Shown here: positions 35,479 to 44,987 of the stretch, piece by piece
Position numbering within the stretch: position 1 is the first letter of the stretch
Layout: every line of letters starts with the position of its first letter
DNA from: Gammaproteobacteria bacterium
Lineage (GTDB): Bacteria > Pseudomonadota > Gammaproteobacteria > Pseudomonadales > Azotimanducaceae
NCBI GenBank assembly: GCA_026706935.1
Contig: JAPOXV010000018.1
Coordinates: 310,001-374,000 of the forward strand
Direction of reading: 5' to 3'
DNA length: 64,000 nucleotides
Program-made: the position numbers and the translations under genes
The notes under the pieces: generated by a model
What the model saw: the letters and a program-made list of their open reading frames with translations, nothing else
What the model was told of the DNA's origin: nothing
The model's database searches: none

Positions 35479-35495
35479 TTGTTCTGAACACTTTT
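35472..35495. repeat. 9-bp perfect inverted repeat adjoining the direct repeats
   Basis: AAAAGTGTT (35472-35480) and AACACTTTT (35487-35495) enclose a 6-base loop, GTTCTG. It begins within the second 26-bp repeat and is followed by TATAA. It could be another protein-binding dyad or a transcription hairpin. Confidence 0.75.
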
Positions 35496-35762
35496 TATAA
35501 CGTAACTAAGCGTACCTAGAAGCCGTTCACTGATTCGTCATCGTAAACGCATATTTTTGATTGGTTTGTGGCATAGCGGAATTGATTCGACGACTTGTCA
35601 GCGTTCGTTCACGTTCACTCGCGCGTCGTAACGACGATGAAATCCGAGCCGCAATGACGGAGACGTTCACTATGCGACGCGATCGCGACCGTCTGGCTTC
35701 ACACTCAAGCTAGCGAATCAACTGTCCAACGAACAGCCTTGTCGACCGAAATCCGTTTTAAT

Positions 35763-36146
35763 TTAGGCCTCTAGTGGCTCGAGATCCTTCAACTCAGCGG
35801 GATCACGCACAAATGGATCGGGGAATTCAGGTCGCGTCAACCCTACGTATCCCTTGTACCCATGATGCTCTTCTTCGATGTGCAGAGCTCGTTCGGGTAT
35901 GACAAATCGAGTTCCCTTGACACACTCATGGATTGTTTCAGTAGCGGGATCCTGAAACCTGAACTTACCGTCCGTGATGTAAACGTAGAGCCCGATCGCG
36001 TGCCAATGCAGAGGCGTACCACCACTTGGTTGTGCATCAAACTCGTCGTGACCGCCATGAAGCGAATGCTTCTTGATATCGTCCTGAATTTCATCAACGG
36101 TATCGAAGAAATTGTGATCTACTGTGATTTCTGTACTCATACCCAT
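35763..36146 (-). CDS. Cupin-fold protein
   Basis: This 127-residue protein shows a single cupin barrel: the first motif contains HWHAIGLYVYITDGKFRF and the second contains GTRFVIPERALHIEEEH, with several His residues for metal binding. It is cytoplasmic. ATG at 36146 or 36140 are both possible starts (MGMSTEITV). The 5' end overlaps the acyl-CoA dehydrogenase stop by 10 bp, showing a shared transcript with the two dehydrogenase genes. The role is not known; dioxygenase or isomerase activity on a pathway intermediate is possible. Confidence 0.8.
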   Translation of the reverse strand: MGMSTEITVDHNFFDTVDEIQDDIKKHSLHGGHDEFDAQPSGGTPLHWHAIGLYVYITDGKFRFQDPATETIHECVKGTRFVIPERALHIEEEHHGYKGYVGLTRPEFPDPFVRDPAELKDLEPLEA

Positions 36147-37219
36147 CCCTGCATTTTTGCTGCTTCGTTTCGCACGAACTCAGGTGTTCCCAACAACTGT
36201 CGGTTTAGTTCGATACGCTTGAACCAATAGTGTAACCCCAAGAGGTCGGTAAAACCCATACCGCCGTGTACCTCGGTAGCTTTTCGTGCAACGAATCGTC
36301 CCACTTCCGCGAGGTGAGCTTTTGCATGGCATGCAGTTAAGCGTGCATCCTCTGGAATTGCATCATACGCATGCGCAGCGTACCACACTAGGGAACGGCA
36401 AGGTTCCAATTCCGCAGCCATTTCTGCACACATGTGTTTTACCGCCTGGAAAGATCCGATTACGCGGTTGAATTGTTGTCGCTCGCCGGCATACGCTACC
36501 GCTTTATCTAGCATCGTCTGCCCTGCACCAAGAGTGTCCGCAGCGACGACGACACGTCCTGCGTCTATTACTTTGGCGAGCGTGCCTGACGGATCACTCG
36601 TGCTTGAGAGTGGCTCACTCGATGATTTTTCGAACACGAGCTCACCCACGGATCGCGTTTTATCGATCGTGTAAAGCGGCTTAAGTTCAACTTCACTCCG
36701 TTCGACAAGATGCAGTTCACAATCTGCTGTCGCGACGAGCATAACGTCTGCATTCTGAATATCTAAAGCGAACATCGAGCGGCCGCTTACGGATGCGCCG
36801 TCACTCGTTATAGGATCGTTGTCTCGTGCGCCGACATGGTCCCCAAGCGCCACGCCACAGGTTATTTCGCCGCTTGCGAACCGTGGTAACCAAACGTTTT
36901 TCTGCTCGTCCGATCCTGCGAGTTCGATCGCTATAGGCGCTAATACGCTTGAGCCAATGAACGGTACTGTTGCGACACTGCCTCCCAGCGATTCTGCGAT
37001 CAGTGCGGCGTCGAGTAATCGTAAACCGACACCACCATAGTCTTCACTGATAAGCGTACCTGGTATACCGATTTGGGTGAGTCCGTCGTATAGCGATGGG
37101 TTCTTTGTTTGTTTTTCTGTAGCGTCAGCGCGTACGACGTCCAAGCTACATTGATCACGCAAGAGGTGGTCGACTGTTTGCTTAAGGAATTGCTGCTCTT
37201 CGCTTAACGCGAAATCCAC
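36137..37219 (-). CDS. Acyl-CoA dehydrogenase, first of an adjacent pair
   Basis: This 360-residue flavoprotein begins DFALSEEQQFLKQTVDHLLRDQC and has the middle beta domain (SGRSMFALDIQNADVMLVA) and the C-terminal helical domain ending with EVHGGMGFTDLLGLHYWFKR. GTG at 37219 follows a GGAG about nine bases upstream. It is shorter and less conserved in the central FAD/substrate loop than its neighbour at 37235. Adjacent dissimilar acyl-CoA dehydrogenases, 15 bp apart, recall the heteromeric enzymes of steroid side-chain breakdown, where both subunits are needed for one active site. Confidence 0.9.
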   Translation of the reverse strand: MDFALSEEQQFLKQTVDHLLRDQCSLDVVRADATEKQTKNPSLYDGLTQIGIPGTLISEDYGGVGLRLLDAALIAESLGGSVATVPFIGSSVLAPIAIELAGSDEQKNVWLPRFASGEITCGVALGDHVGARDNDPITSDGASVSGRSMFALDIQNADVMLVATADCELHLVERSEVELKPLYTIDKTRSVGELVFEKSSSEPLSSTSDPSGTLAKVIDAGRVVVAADTLGAGQTMLDKAVAYAGERQQFNRVIGSFQAVKHMCAEMAAELEPCRSLVWYAAHAYDAIPEDARLTACHAKAHLAEVGRFVARKATEVHGGMGFTDLLGLHYWFKRIELNRQLLGTPEFVRNEAAKMQGWV

Positions 37220-37234
37220 TATCGATTTCTCCGC

Positions 37235-38452
37235 TTATGCCGATTTAACTTCGACTTTGGGTTCTTTGGGTAATCCGAGCGCACGTTCGCCAATCATGTT
37301 CTTTTGAATCTGCGCGGTGCCGCCACCGATGATCAAACCTAAATCCATCATAAATCGCTGCTGCCACATACCCCCGGCTCGGATGTGGTCACTTCGATGG
37401 TAGAGCGTACCAAGTTCACCCAGTGCATCGATCGCCATCGCAGCCATTTGGTGGTTTAGCTCGCATCCCTGCAACTTAATAATCCATCGAGGCAAACCGG
37501 GTTCTTCGTGTTTTCGCTGAGAAGTCAGCACTCGCATGCCGTTGTACTTCATCGCAAGCATCCGTCCCTGGAGTTGGAGTAACCGATCCCGATGAGCAGG
37601 ATTGTTCATGATTGACTCACCATCGACGTTTTCGTTGCTCATCAGCTCCTCGATTTCGCGAAAACGGTTCTCCGCTTGGTGAGGATCGCCAAGTCCTTCA
37701 CGTTCATGTTTCAAGGTGTTGTTCGCAACGAACCAACCCTCGCCACGTTTTCCAATGATCTGATTCTTCGGGACCCGTGCGTCTGTAAAGAACACTTCAT
37801 TGAACGTTGCTTCCCCTGTCATCGTTACGAGTGGTCGCACTTCGATTCCGGGTGTATCCATAGTAAAGACCAAGTAGCTGATTCCCTGGTGCTTCGGCGC
37901 ATCAGGTTCCGTACGCACTAAACAGAACATCATGTCCGCATGTTGTGCACCGGATGTCCAGATCTTCTGTCCGTTAATGACGAAATCGTCGCCGTCTACT
38001 TCAGCTCTGGTAGTTAAGGACGCCAGATCCGATCCGCTGCCTGGTTCGGAGTAGCCTTGACACCATGTCATCTCACCCCGTATGGAAGGAGGAACAAGCC
38101 AGCGCTTTTGCTCTTCAGTGCCAAGTTCGAGCACGGTTGGAACGAGTCGGTTGTCTCCGGAGTGACCCGGTCGCACACGAGCCTTCGCAAATTCTTCTGC
38201 GATGATATGAGCCTTAAGAGGGTCGGGCTCCTCGCCACAGCCACCGTACTCTTTAGGAATCGTGCGTGCGGCGTAACCGTGCTCAATCAGTAACTGTTGC
38301 CAGCGCTGCGCGGGATTCGGTCCGTCCTCTTTCTCCTCGCGATTCGCTGGCGGTCTAGCCACCGCGCCCGGAGAAAGATGTTTGTGCTCATCAAGAAACT
38401 GACGGAGTTCGTTTCGAAATGCGTCGTACTCTGCGCTATATTCAAGATCCAC
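37235..38452 (-). CDS. Acyl-CoA dehydrogenase, second of the pair
   Basis: This 405-residue acyl-CoA dehydrogenase has the FAD/substrate loop WCQGYSEPGSGSDLASLTTRA, the domain-2 strand FVINGQKIWTSGAQHAD and the C-terminal IIGGGTAQIQKNMIGERALGLP, all typical of the FadE family. It oxidises acyl-CoA to 2-enoyl-CoA with FAD. GTG at 38452 is used. The neighbour at 36137 lies 15 bp downstream. It may act alone or form a heteromer with the neighbour; the latter is an inference. Confidence 0.93.
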   Translation of the reverse strand: MDLEYSAEYDAFRNELRQFLDEHKHLSPGAVARPPANREEKEDGPNPAQRWQQLLIEHGYAARTIPKEYGGCGEEPDPLKAHIIAEEFAKARVRPGHSGDNRLVPTVLELGTEEQKRWLVPPSIRGEMTWCQGYSEPGSGSDLASLTTRAEVDGDDFVINGQKIWTSGAQHADMMFCLVRTEPDAPKHQGISYLVFTMDTPGIEVRPLVTMTGEATFNEVFFTDARVPKNQIIGKRGEGWFVANNTLKHEREGLGDPHQAENRFREIEELMSNENVDGESIMNNPAHRDRLLQLQGRMLAMKYNGMRVLTSQRKHEEPGLPRWIIKLQGCELNHQMAAMAIDALGELGTLYHRSDHIRAGGMWQQRFMMDLGLIIGGGTAQIQKNMIGERALGLPKEPKVEVKSA

Positions 38453-38551
38453 TGGAGACGACCTTACGTAATCAAGACAGTTTTTGTGTTTGGTAAATCA
38501 CCAATCTATCGAAGTATAGGACTCACGTGAGTACTAGCTCGACGGATACTA

Positions 38552-39592
38552 CTAATAAGCCAGTTCGTGCATGCCTTTCCATTCAAGCCAGCAATCGCAT
38601 AGAGCATCCACAGAGTTTTCAGGGGACGATGGGTCGCGCGCTGAAGATACAAGTCGAAAGTACGCCATCAACCGCGGCGAATTGCCCTCTAATCGGGTAG
38701 AACCGTGAGGAACCGCGTGTAGTGTTAAGACCGCGTCGCCGGGCTTTACCTTGATCAACGTCGGTCTCGGCCACATTCGCCCGTCTGACGTGTACTCTGC
38801 ACCGTCCGAAAACTGCTCTCGCACTTGATCGGGGTAGTGCCTTAGTCCACTGAAGTTACGCGCATTGGTGTCGATTCGCTCCCATCCAGGTCCATCCGGA
38901 CCAAGTGGTCCTCCTGCATCACGTTGGTATTGAAAGAAGTCGGCAATCGCGTGATGTGCGCCGCGCAACAAACCGAGGTTTCCAGCACCTTCAACCAATT
39001 GATCCGAAAGTGGAATTCCGAGAAGCGCGGTGAAATTAAGTACGTGCGTTCCACCTGGATATGTCCGACGAACCCCATTGCGTGCGGGGTCGCGGTTCCA
39101 TCGAGTTAGTTCCTCTTCGTTCATCGGACGATCGGTGCGTTGATGAACTGGCGCCGCACCATTCCATAGTCCATCAAGATGTCCGTGCCAACCATAGAAA
39201 GGTAATTCATCCGCGAAATAGCCGGCTTCATTAATGCCATTGCCCGGTTCATGCGGGAAAATCGTTGCTAATTGCGCGCCGCGGATCGGCCGAAAAGGGT
39301 GTCCAAGGGCTTCAGTCATCGAGAGCATGAGCGGGCTATCTGTAGCCACGAGATCGAGGATGCTGGAGTTGCTACCCGCTTGAGTGGCTGCGCGAACTGC
39401 GTTCTGAAATCTTGTCTCTACCTGAGGGTCTGAACGACCGTCGTTCCGTTTTTTTGCTATCGAAGCTTGCCATATCGCGGACAGGCCACCGTAGACCATG
39501 CGAACAGCGCGAGTTACAGCTTCGGGTGGGACAATATCTCGGAGGACGACGAATCCGTCCTCATAAAAAGACTGTTTCTCTTCGGGAGTCAA
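38552..39592 (-). CDS. Phytanoyl-CoA dioxygenase (PhyH)-like oxygenase
   Basis: This 346-residue protein begins EEKQSFYEDGFVVLRDIVPPEAV, typical of PhyH proteins. The iron ligands HxD lie in YGWHGHLDGLWNG, and the distal His in LTLHAVPHGSTRLEG, followed by a conserved Arg in SPRLMAYFR. A long middle region carries a distinctive insertion with HQRTDRPMNEEE. It lies upstream of the acyl-CoA dehydrogenase pair on the same strand, 99 bp away, so it may introduce the hydroxyl group on a CoA thioester or free acid of that pathway. Confidence 0.85.
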   Translation of the reverse strand: MTPEEKQSFYEDGFVVLRDIVPPEAVTRAVRMVYGGLSAIWQASIAKKRNDGRSDPQVETRFQNAVRAATQAGSNSSILDLVATDSPLMLSMTEALGHPFRPIRGAQLATIFPHEPGNGINEAGYFADELPFYGWHGHLDGLWNGAAPVHQRTDRPMNEEELTRWNRDPARNGVRRTYPGGTHVLNFTALLGIPLSDQLVEGAGNLGLLRGAHHAIADFFQYQRDAGGPLGPDGPGWERIDTNARNFSGLRHYPDQVREQFSDGAEYTSDGRMWPRPTLIKVKPGDAVLTLHAVPHGSTRLEGNSPRLMAYFRLVSSARDPSSPENSVDALCDCWLEWKGMHELAY

Positions 39593-39601
39593 GAATCGAA
39601 G

Positions 39602-40048
39602 CTAGAAAGCTTGCGTCTGCTTGAGTCCAACAAGGTCAGAAGCGTGCAAGTTAAGGTCGTCCACCACCATATTGAAGAAGAAAACCTCGCGTTCGGTTAT
39701 TCGTTGGTCCGCTTTGATGATGTTTGCGAGCGCGTTAATCAGTGCGATCTTTCGCTCAACAGGGATTCGAATGCTCACGGCATTTAGGTAGCGACTGAGC
39801 GAACCTTCCTCGTAGATATGTGAATTGGCGGCAACACGAATGTCGCCATCGGTGACTTCTTGTCCGGTAAGTTCACACACGATATCTCGTACGAGCCCTA
39901 TTTCAGCCGGATGGATGTTTGAATCAACACTCGTTGCACGAGACAGGGTCATCAAAACCGTTTCGTTGTACAGTTCTTCAACTTCTTCGGCCGAGCCGCT
40001 CGTTTCGTCAAAGAGCTTGAATATGGCACTCAAACTGGATCGAATCAT
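39602..40048 (-). CDS. TerB-like (tellurite-resistance-family) protein
   Basis: This 148-residue protein matches the helical TerB/DjlA-like fold: SAEEVEELYNETVLMTLSRATSVDSNIHPAEI, then VERKIALINALANIIKADQRITEREVFFFNMV. Acidic residues in the two repeats resemble the metal-binding sites of TerB. There are no other ter genes here, so the name is by fold rather than by function. Its stop is only 9 bp from the start of the PhyH gene at 39592, so the two may be co-transcribed, though their roles need not be connected. Confidence 0.8.
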   Translation of the reverse strand: MIRSSLSAIFKLFDETSGSAEEVEELYNETVLMTLSRATSVDSNIHPAEIGLVRDIVCELTGQEVTDGDIRVAANSHIYEEGSLSRYLNAVSIRIPVERKIALINALANIIKADQRITEREVFFFNMVVDDLNLHASDLVGLKQTQAF

Positions 40049-40124
40049 GGCGAAATTTGTGCTCTATACGGGATTGAGATGCGGAGATTTTAAGGGTGGG
40101 TAGCTAGGTAACGATTAGATTCTG

Positions 40125-40877
40125 TTACCGTTCAAGGTGCTGCTGCATAAACTCAAAAGCAAATCGCATCTCCGCAGCAGGTACTTCAGGATGCAAACCT
40201 GGATTTGCATGAATTCTCTTGTCTGACGATGCAAATGCGTCAAACAGATCCAAATAGCCATCTCTAGAAAATAACTCGTCTTCAAGCTGCATGAGAAACA
40301 GAATCGGGCAGGTGAGCTTAGCGGCATCCGTCAACATACGTGTACCAAGTCGATTTCCAATTCCTTGTGAACCAAGCAGACCGAGTGTCGCGACTACAAC
40401 ATGTAACCCCTGAGAAGAATCGGCAAGCATGGGGATACCGAAGATCGAACCCATCGATAAGCCGAAGTACGCTAGCTGATTCAGATCTGTACTCGACTCT
40501 GATCGAGCTAGCGCGATAGCGAATCGCCAATCCTCGTTCATGTCATCCACCATCGTTTCGCGTCTCATCTCCGCACCGAATGCTTCGCGACCACCAGGTC
40601 CAACCTGACGCAACCCATGTACCGGGCCGTCGATTGAGACCACCATGTGACCAGCGTTGACGAATCGACCCGCAAGATATGGAATAGGCGCTTGGTAACG
40701 ATTACCCGATGCGCCGTGGCCGAATGCGACCAAAGAGGAACTTACGGCGCCCTGTGGCTGCCAAAGTGCACCCGTCCGTTTGCGTCCAGAATCGGACTCT
40801 GCGATGAATTCTCGCGTGGCGTGCATTGCGCCGTCATTCGCGTCTGACCACTGCACAGGGGAAACCGCTTCGTTCAT
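40125..40877 (-). CDS. Alpha/beta hydrolase (dienelactone-hydrolase-like)
   Basis: This 250-residue hydrolase has an oxyanion motif FGHGASGNRYQ, the nucleophile elbow GLSMGSIFG, an acid in FLMQLEDELFSRDG and the terminal His in HANPGLHPEVP, giving a complete Ser-Asp-His triad. There is no signal peptide. It is likely an esterase or thioesterase-type enzyme. It lies in the minus-strand catabolic block, downstream of the luciferase-like gene. Confidence 0.87.
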   Translation of the reverse strand: MNEAVSPVQWSDANDGAMHATREFIAESDSGRKRTGALWQPQGAVSSSLVAFGHGASGNRYQAPIPYLAGRFVNAGHMVVSIDGPVHGLRQVGPGGREAFGAEMRRETMVDDMNEDWRFAIALARSESSTDLNQLAYFGLSMGSIFGIPMLADSSQGLHVVVATLGLLGSQGIGNRLGTRMLTDAAKLTCPILFLMQLEDELFSRDGYLDLFDAFASSDKRIHANPGLHPEVPAAEMRFAFEFMQQHLER

Positions 40878-40937
40878 CTTGCGTCCGATACCTTGTACAC
40901 TGAAGAGTCAAAGCATAGATTCTTGATCACGTGCCAC

Positions 40938-42008
40938 TCATACGTTTGGCATCACGTCTTTGGCTAGTCGTTCGATCGACGCGAATCGCGTATCGAAATT
41001 CGGCAATACCATCACTTGATTCAATCCTGCTTGTTCGAGTGCCTGAAGCTGATCGATGAGTTGATCACGCGTACCGATCATTGCAGACGCCAGCAGAACT
41101 TCCTTCGTTAAAAAGCGTTCCTCTTCAGGTACGACGTAACAATTGTGACCTGCATGGATGCGTTGGTGACGGCGCTCTTCTGGGTACGACTCGATCATCT
41201 TCACATAGTCGTCCCACACGTACCTTAATACACCCCCTGGTTGCCGTCCGAAGTTTCGAACTTGCTCGTAGGAGTAGTGGATCGCTGCCATTGCCATCGC
41301 ACCGCACTGAGCCTTGACCCGATCCGAGTCAGCTTCCTCTCCGTCGTCGAGTACGACGATCGTTGTCAACGCTGTAGTGTAGTAATCCTCGCTATCTAGG
41401 TCACGATCGATTTGGTTGGCACCGGTCTCCAGCATGTGTTTGATATTGAGCATGACGGCGGGATTGGCCGGGAGTGCCAATACGGCACCATCGCCTAGTT
41501 TCCCAGCGACGGCGAGGGACTTTGGTCCAAAACCAGATATGTAAAGCGGTATTTCGTCCTTGAAGTTGACGAATCCATCGTCAGGCATCACGTGTCGAAT
41601 TGGAATATCGCGTCCTCTAGTGTGATAGAAACCTTCTTCGCCTCGCATCAGGGGTCGTAGCGTATTGACGTACCGTTCAAGATCACGTACTCGGTCTGGC
41701 GGTAATCCCATGACTCGCATAGCGGTATTGCCTGCACCTAGACCTAAGAACGTACGACCAGGTGCGAGTGCATTGATCGTCGCGATGCTACCAGCGGTAA
41801 CTGGAGCAGGACGTGTACCAGTAATCGCTACACCCGTGCCAAGCCGAATCCGTGATGTACGTGTCGCAGCAAGCGCGAGAGTAGCGTAGCAGTCGGACCA
41901 GAGCATCTGGCTATCAGCGCACCAAGCATGGGAATACCCCAATTCCTCCGCACGCAGGATGTAGTCAATGTCGTTCACATGCGACGCAACACATATTCCG
42001 AAATCCAT
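40938..42008 (-). CDS. Luciferase-like (LLM) flavin- or F420-dependent oxidoreductase
   Basis: This 356-residue TIM-barrel protein has ADSQMLWSDCYATLALAATRT, IRLGTGVAITGTRPAPVTA and FLGLGAGNTAMRVMG, typical of the F420-dependent methylenetetrahydromethanopterin-reductase-like branch of the luciferase family. The longer frame from 42071 adds 21 residues. I prefer ATG at 42008, with GGAAGAG just upstream. It lies directly downstream of the TIGR03084 gene (13 bp apart). The family may use FMN or F420; the latter is suggested by the DDN-like gene in the window, but no F420 biosynthesis genes are visible. Confidence 0.88.
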   Translation of the reverse strand: MDFGICVASHVNDIDYILRAEELGYSHAWCADSQMLWSDCYATLALAATRTSRIRLGTGVAITGTRPAPVTAGSIATINALAPGRTFLGLGAGNTAMRVMGLPPDRVRDLERYVNTLRPLMRGEEGFYHTRGRDIPIRHVMPDDGFVNFKDEIPLYISGFGPKSLAVAGKLGDGAVLALPANPAVMLNIKHMLETGANQIDRDLDSEDYYTTALTTIVVLDDGEEADSDRVKAQCGAMAMAAIHYSYEQVRNFGRQPGGVLRYVWDDYVKMIESYPEERRHQRIHAGHNCYVVPEEERFLTKEVLLASAMIGTRDQLIDQLQALEQAGLNQVMVLPNFDTRFASIERLAKDVMPNV

Positions 42009-42021
42009 CTGACTCTTCCTA

Positions 42022-42783
42022 CTACCAACCACGCACGCCAGGAACCGGAGGTGTTTCAGGCGGACCTGCAAAGCACTGCGCTATTTCCATCCATGCAGTG
42101 GCTGAATCCCCCCGAACATCAAGAGTAACTTCTTGTATGTTTCGTCCTTGCGTTACGACGTGAGCGAACTCAACGGCTGATCCAGCAACGAAGTTAGTAT
42201 CCGAAGGATCATTCCACGTCCATTCGGCACCCGAAGGTGCAGAGAGTCGAACGTAGGGAATCGGTTCGGGAATCTCGAGCTCTCGATTAATAAACGTCCA
42301 CCCGTACGTAGCAACGCCGATGTGACATATGTTGCGAATGCGATCCGAATTGACTCGTTTCACACGGAGCAAGTCGTATATGTCTTGACCATGAGACCAA
42401 GTCTCCATCTGGCGTGCCGTCGCCATCATGCGCAGACCCATATCTGGACCGAACCACGGCGCCCTGATCTGTGGGTCAACTCGTTCAAATTCATCACAGA
42501 GACGCTGCTGGTACTGATACCACCGATCCATGAGCGCACGGCCTTCGAGCGGCTCCGGTTCCGAAGCACGGTACTTTTCCCGGTTATTCATCCAATCCCG
42601 AAATCCATCGGGATCGGTAACCGAGTGTAGTGCCCAACGATCTGCATCGTGGAGATGCTGAACCACCCAATTAACAGTGCGGTTCTTAAACGGCGTCTCT
42701 AAAGTCCACTGATCGTCTTTCAATGTGATGAGGAGTTGGTGTAACGCCTCACCTTCTTCACGAAAATCATCGATCTGTTGCAT
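42022..42783 (-). CDS. TIGR03084-family (DinB/MDMPI-like) metal-binding protein
   Basis: This 253-residue protein resembles the mycothiol-dependent maleylpyruvate isomerase/DinB fold. The helical N-terminal half has VNWVVQHLHDADRWALHS and a metal-site-like HGQDIYDLL, and the C-terminal half has VRLSAPSGAEWTWNDP. It ends with PPVPGVRGW, as many members do. Such proteins are abundant in Actinobacteria and occur in some marine Gammaproteobacteria. The substrate is unknown. It lies 13 bp before the LLM gene and 8 bp after the molybdenum enzyme, so it belongs to that operon. Confidence 0.82.
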   Translation of the reverse strand: MQQIDDFREEGEALHQLLITLKDDQWTLETPFKNRTVNWVVQHLHDADRWALHSVTDPDGFRDWMNNREKYRASEPEPLEGRALMDRWYQYQQRLCDEFERVDPQIRAPWFGPDMGLRMMATARQMETWSHGQDIYDLLRVKRVNSDRIRNICHIGVATYGWTFINRELEIPEPIPYVRLSAPSGAEWTWNDPSDTNFVAGSAVEFAHVVTQGRNIQEVTLDVRGDSATAWMEIAQCFAGPPETPPVPGVRGW

Positions 42784-42791
42784 GCTGTAAA

Positions 42792-44987
42792 TCAGATTAG
42801 AGGTAAAGAACGACGTCTACCGCCGCCCGCTTTGAAGATTGCATTGCTTAATGCAGGCGCAACTGGTGGTACGCCTGGTTCACCGACGCCCGCTGGTAGA
42901 TGATCGGAGTCGATTAGCTCAACGGAAATCGACGGCGCATCCGGCATTCGTGCGATTAGATAACCATCGAAATTGTTTTCTTGAATCGTACCGTCCTTAA
43001 ATGTCAATTTAGCACGTTGTGCTGCTGACAACCCAAAGACGACTGCTCCTTCCATTTGAGCGATGCAGGTATCTGAATTCACATATGTACCACAGTCCAA
43101 GACCACATGCGCATTCGTAACTTTGTAGTTCGGATCTGATCTATCGACTTCCAAAACCGTTGCAACGTAGGACAGGAAACTATGGTGAACAGCAACACCA
43201 AGCGCATGACCGTCAGCGATCTTTTGGTCCCAATCGGAGTTCTCGCGAACTTTCCTCAGGACATTTCGAAGCCGTTCGATCTTGAACTCGTGACCCGGCT
43301 CACTCGGTAGCGCGCCTTGAATCACATCCATACCGTCCCACATCGCCAGACGATAGTCGATCGGATCCATCCCTGCTTGCTCCGCAAGTTCGTCGATAAA
43401 GACATTTGCGCCGAACGCGTGGAAGATGTTGCAGACGGACCGCAACCAACCAATACGTACGCCGGCTTTGAGTCCAGCGGCTTCAATAGACTGATTCTCA
43501 CATCGATAGGGGGTATTGGTGAATCCCATATCGAGCTCCCAATTTGCAGGTTCGACCATATTGGGCGCTGCGACTGTCGACATGATAGAAGGGAATGCTG
43601 TTCGTTGTCGCCAAGCAGTTGGCATGCCGTTTTCACCCAACGTGGCTTCGTATCGTTGTACGCTCGGGGCGTGGAAATAGTCGTACTGAAGATCGTTTTC
43701 GCGTTGCCACTGTACACGTATAGGTCGCTTAAGACGTCTTGAAAGTTCGACCGCCTCCAAGACAAAATCGGGTTTTGATTTCCTTCCAAATGCGCCCCCG
43801 AGTAGGGTCGGGGTGACCTTCACGTTCTCAAGCGCGAAGTTCTTAGCGCCAACGATCGTATTGCGTGTTGTTTGAGGATCCTGCACAGGTGCAAGGACTT
43901 CAACCGCATCGCCTACAACATTCGCAACCGCAGAAGGTGGTTCCATCGGCGCGTGGCTAAGAAATGGGGTTTCATAAACCGCTTCAATCTTCTCTTCAGC
44001 ACCTTCGAGCATGTTGTTGGCGTCGCCAACTTCATGCCAAACGTTCCCGGGTGCCTCTACTGCTTCGCGAAGGTCCTGCTGAAAGGTATCGCTATCGAAA
44101 TCTTGATTCGGCGAATCAGACCAGTTAATTTCGAGTTCCTCTGCGACCTTGATACCCGTGAAAGTGTCTTCCGCAATTACAGCAACGCTTCCGACCGGAT
44201 TAAATCCGATAGGACCGGGCGTCGCATCAATGGTCTCAATACCAATAAACCTAGAGTTCGCTTTCGCACTGTCCGGTACTTTTACGTTGAGTGGCGATGA
44301 GCCAAGTACGGGCGCATGGACCATGACCGCAATCGCCATGTTGGGTAGTGTCACATCAGCGCCATACGCAGCCTTTCCGGTTGCGACGTCCTGTGCGTCG
44401 ACATGTATACGGGATTTGCCGATGTGATTCCAATTTTCTCGGGATTTGAGTGTAGGTGACTCCGGTACCGCCAGCTTGCTCGCGGCATCAGCAAGTTCAC
44501 CGAAAGCTGCGCGACGCGATGAAGCGGCATGATGTACCGTGTGCTCACGCGCCTCGCACTCTGAGGCATCGACACCCCACGAATCAGCCGCCGCTTGAAC
44601 GAGCATCTCTCTGGCAGCCGCTCCTGCGTTTCTCAATGGCATAAAGAAATTCTTGATGCTTCTCGATCCGTCCGTGTTCTGATCGCCATATTTCGCATCG
44701 CCCTCGGCTTGAGCGACGACGACCTTTTCCCAATCGGCCTCAAGTTCATCACATACAACCTGTGCGACCGCGGTTTTGATACCTTGTCCCATCTCCGATC
44801 GGTGGCACGTGACGGTGACAACGCCATCGGTGCCTATCGCTACGTATACGCTTGGCGAGAGTGTTCGTGTGCCATTCGCGTATACGGGATTGAATCCGCT
44901 TGTATATGCGTAAGAACCAACCACCAAAACACCTGAGGAAACTAGGAAATTACGACGTGAGAGATTGTTGAGACTTACGGAGTTCAT
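42792..44987 (-). CDS. Tat-exported molybdopterin subunit of a xanthine-dehydrogenase-family enzyme (isoquinoline 1-oxidoreductase beta-like)
   Basis: This 731-residue molybdenum-binding subunit begins with a Tat-like signal ([14 protein letters not shown]), so the enzyme should act in the periplasm. The domain shows [36 protein letters not shown] and [14 protein letters not shown], and ends [19 protein letters not shown], all typical of the IorB/aldehyde-dehydrogenase type. The longer frame from 45050 is spurious: ATG at 44987 overlaps the iron-sulfur-subunit stop by four bases. It would hydroxylate an aromatic N-heterocycle or oxidise an aldehyde. modABC at 9.7-12.3 kb may supply molybdenum. 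Confidence 0.92.
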   Translation of the reverse strand: MNSVSLNNLSRRNFLVSSGVLVVGSYAYTSGFNPVYANGTRTLSPSVYVAIGTDGVVTVTCHRSEMGQGIKTAVAQVVCDELEADWEKVVVAQAEGDAKYGDQNTDGSRSIKNFFMPLRNAGAAAREMLVQAAADSWGVDASECEAREHTVHHAASSRRAAFGELADAASKLAVPESPTLKSRENWNHIGKSRIHVDAQDVATGKAAYGADVTLPNMAIAVMVHAPVLGSSPLNVKVPDSAKANSRFIGIETIDATPGPIGFNPVGSVAVIAEDTFTGIKVAEELEINWSDSPNQDFDSDTFQQDLREAVEAPGNVWHEVGDANNMLEGAEEKIEAVYETPFLSHAPMEPPSAVANVVGDAVEVLAPVQDPQTTRNTIVGAKNFALENVKVTPTLLGGAFGRKSKPDFVLEAVELSRRLKRPIRVQWQRENDLQYDYFHAPSVQRYEATLGENGMPTAWRQRTAFPSIMSTVAAPNMVEPANWELDMGFTNTPYRCENQSIEAAGLKAGVRIGWLRSVCNIFHAFGANVFIDELAEQAGMDPIDYRLAMWDGMDVIQGALPSEPGHEFKIERLRNVLRKVRENSDWDQKIADGHALGVAVHHSFLSYVATVLEVDRSDPNYKVTNAHVVLDCGTYVNSDTCIAQMEGAVVFGLSAAQRAKLTFKDGTIQENNFDGYLIARMPDAPSISVELIDSDHLPAGVGEPGVPPVAPALSNAIFKAGGGRRRSLPLI

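Larger units (their letters stand above)
35383..35762. other. Gene-free 380-bp region between the AAA_14 gene and the cupin gene
   Basis: The right part of this gap (about 35500-35762) shows no convincing gene, RNA or repeat. The left part (35421-35495) holds the tandem repeat and inverted repeat listed separately. Because the AAA_14 gene starts at 35382 on the minus strand, the repeats lie in its promoter region. Confidence 0.6.
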
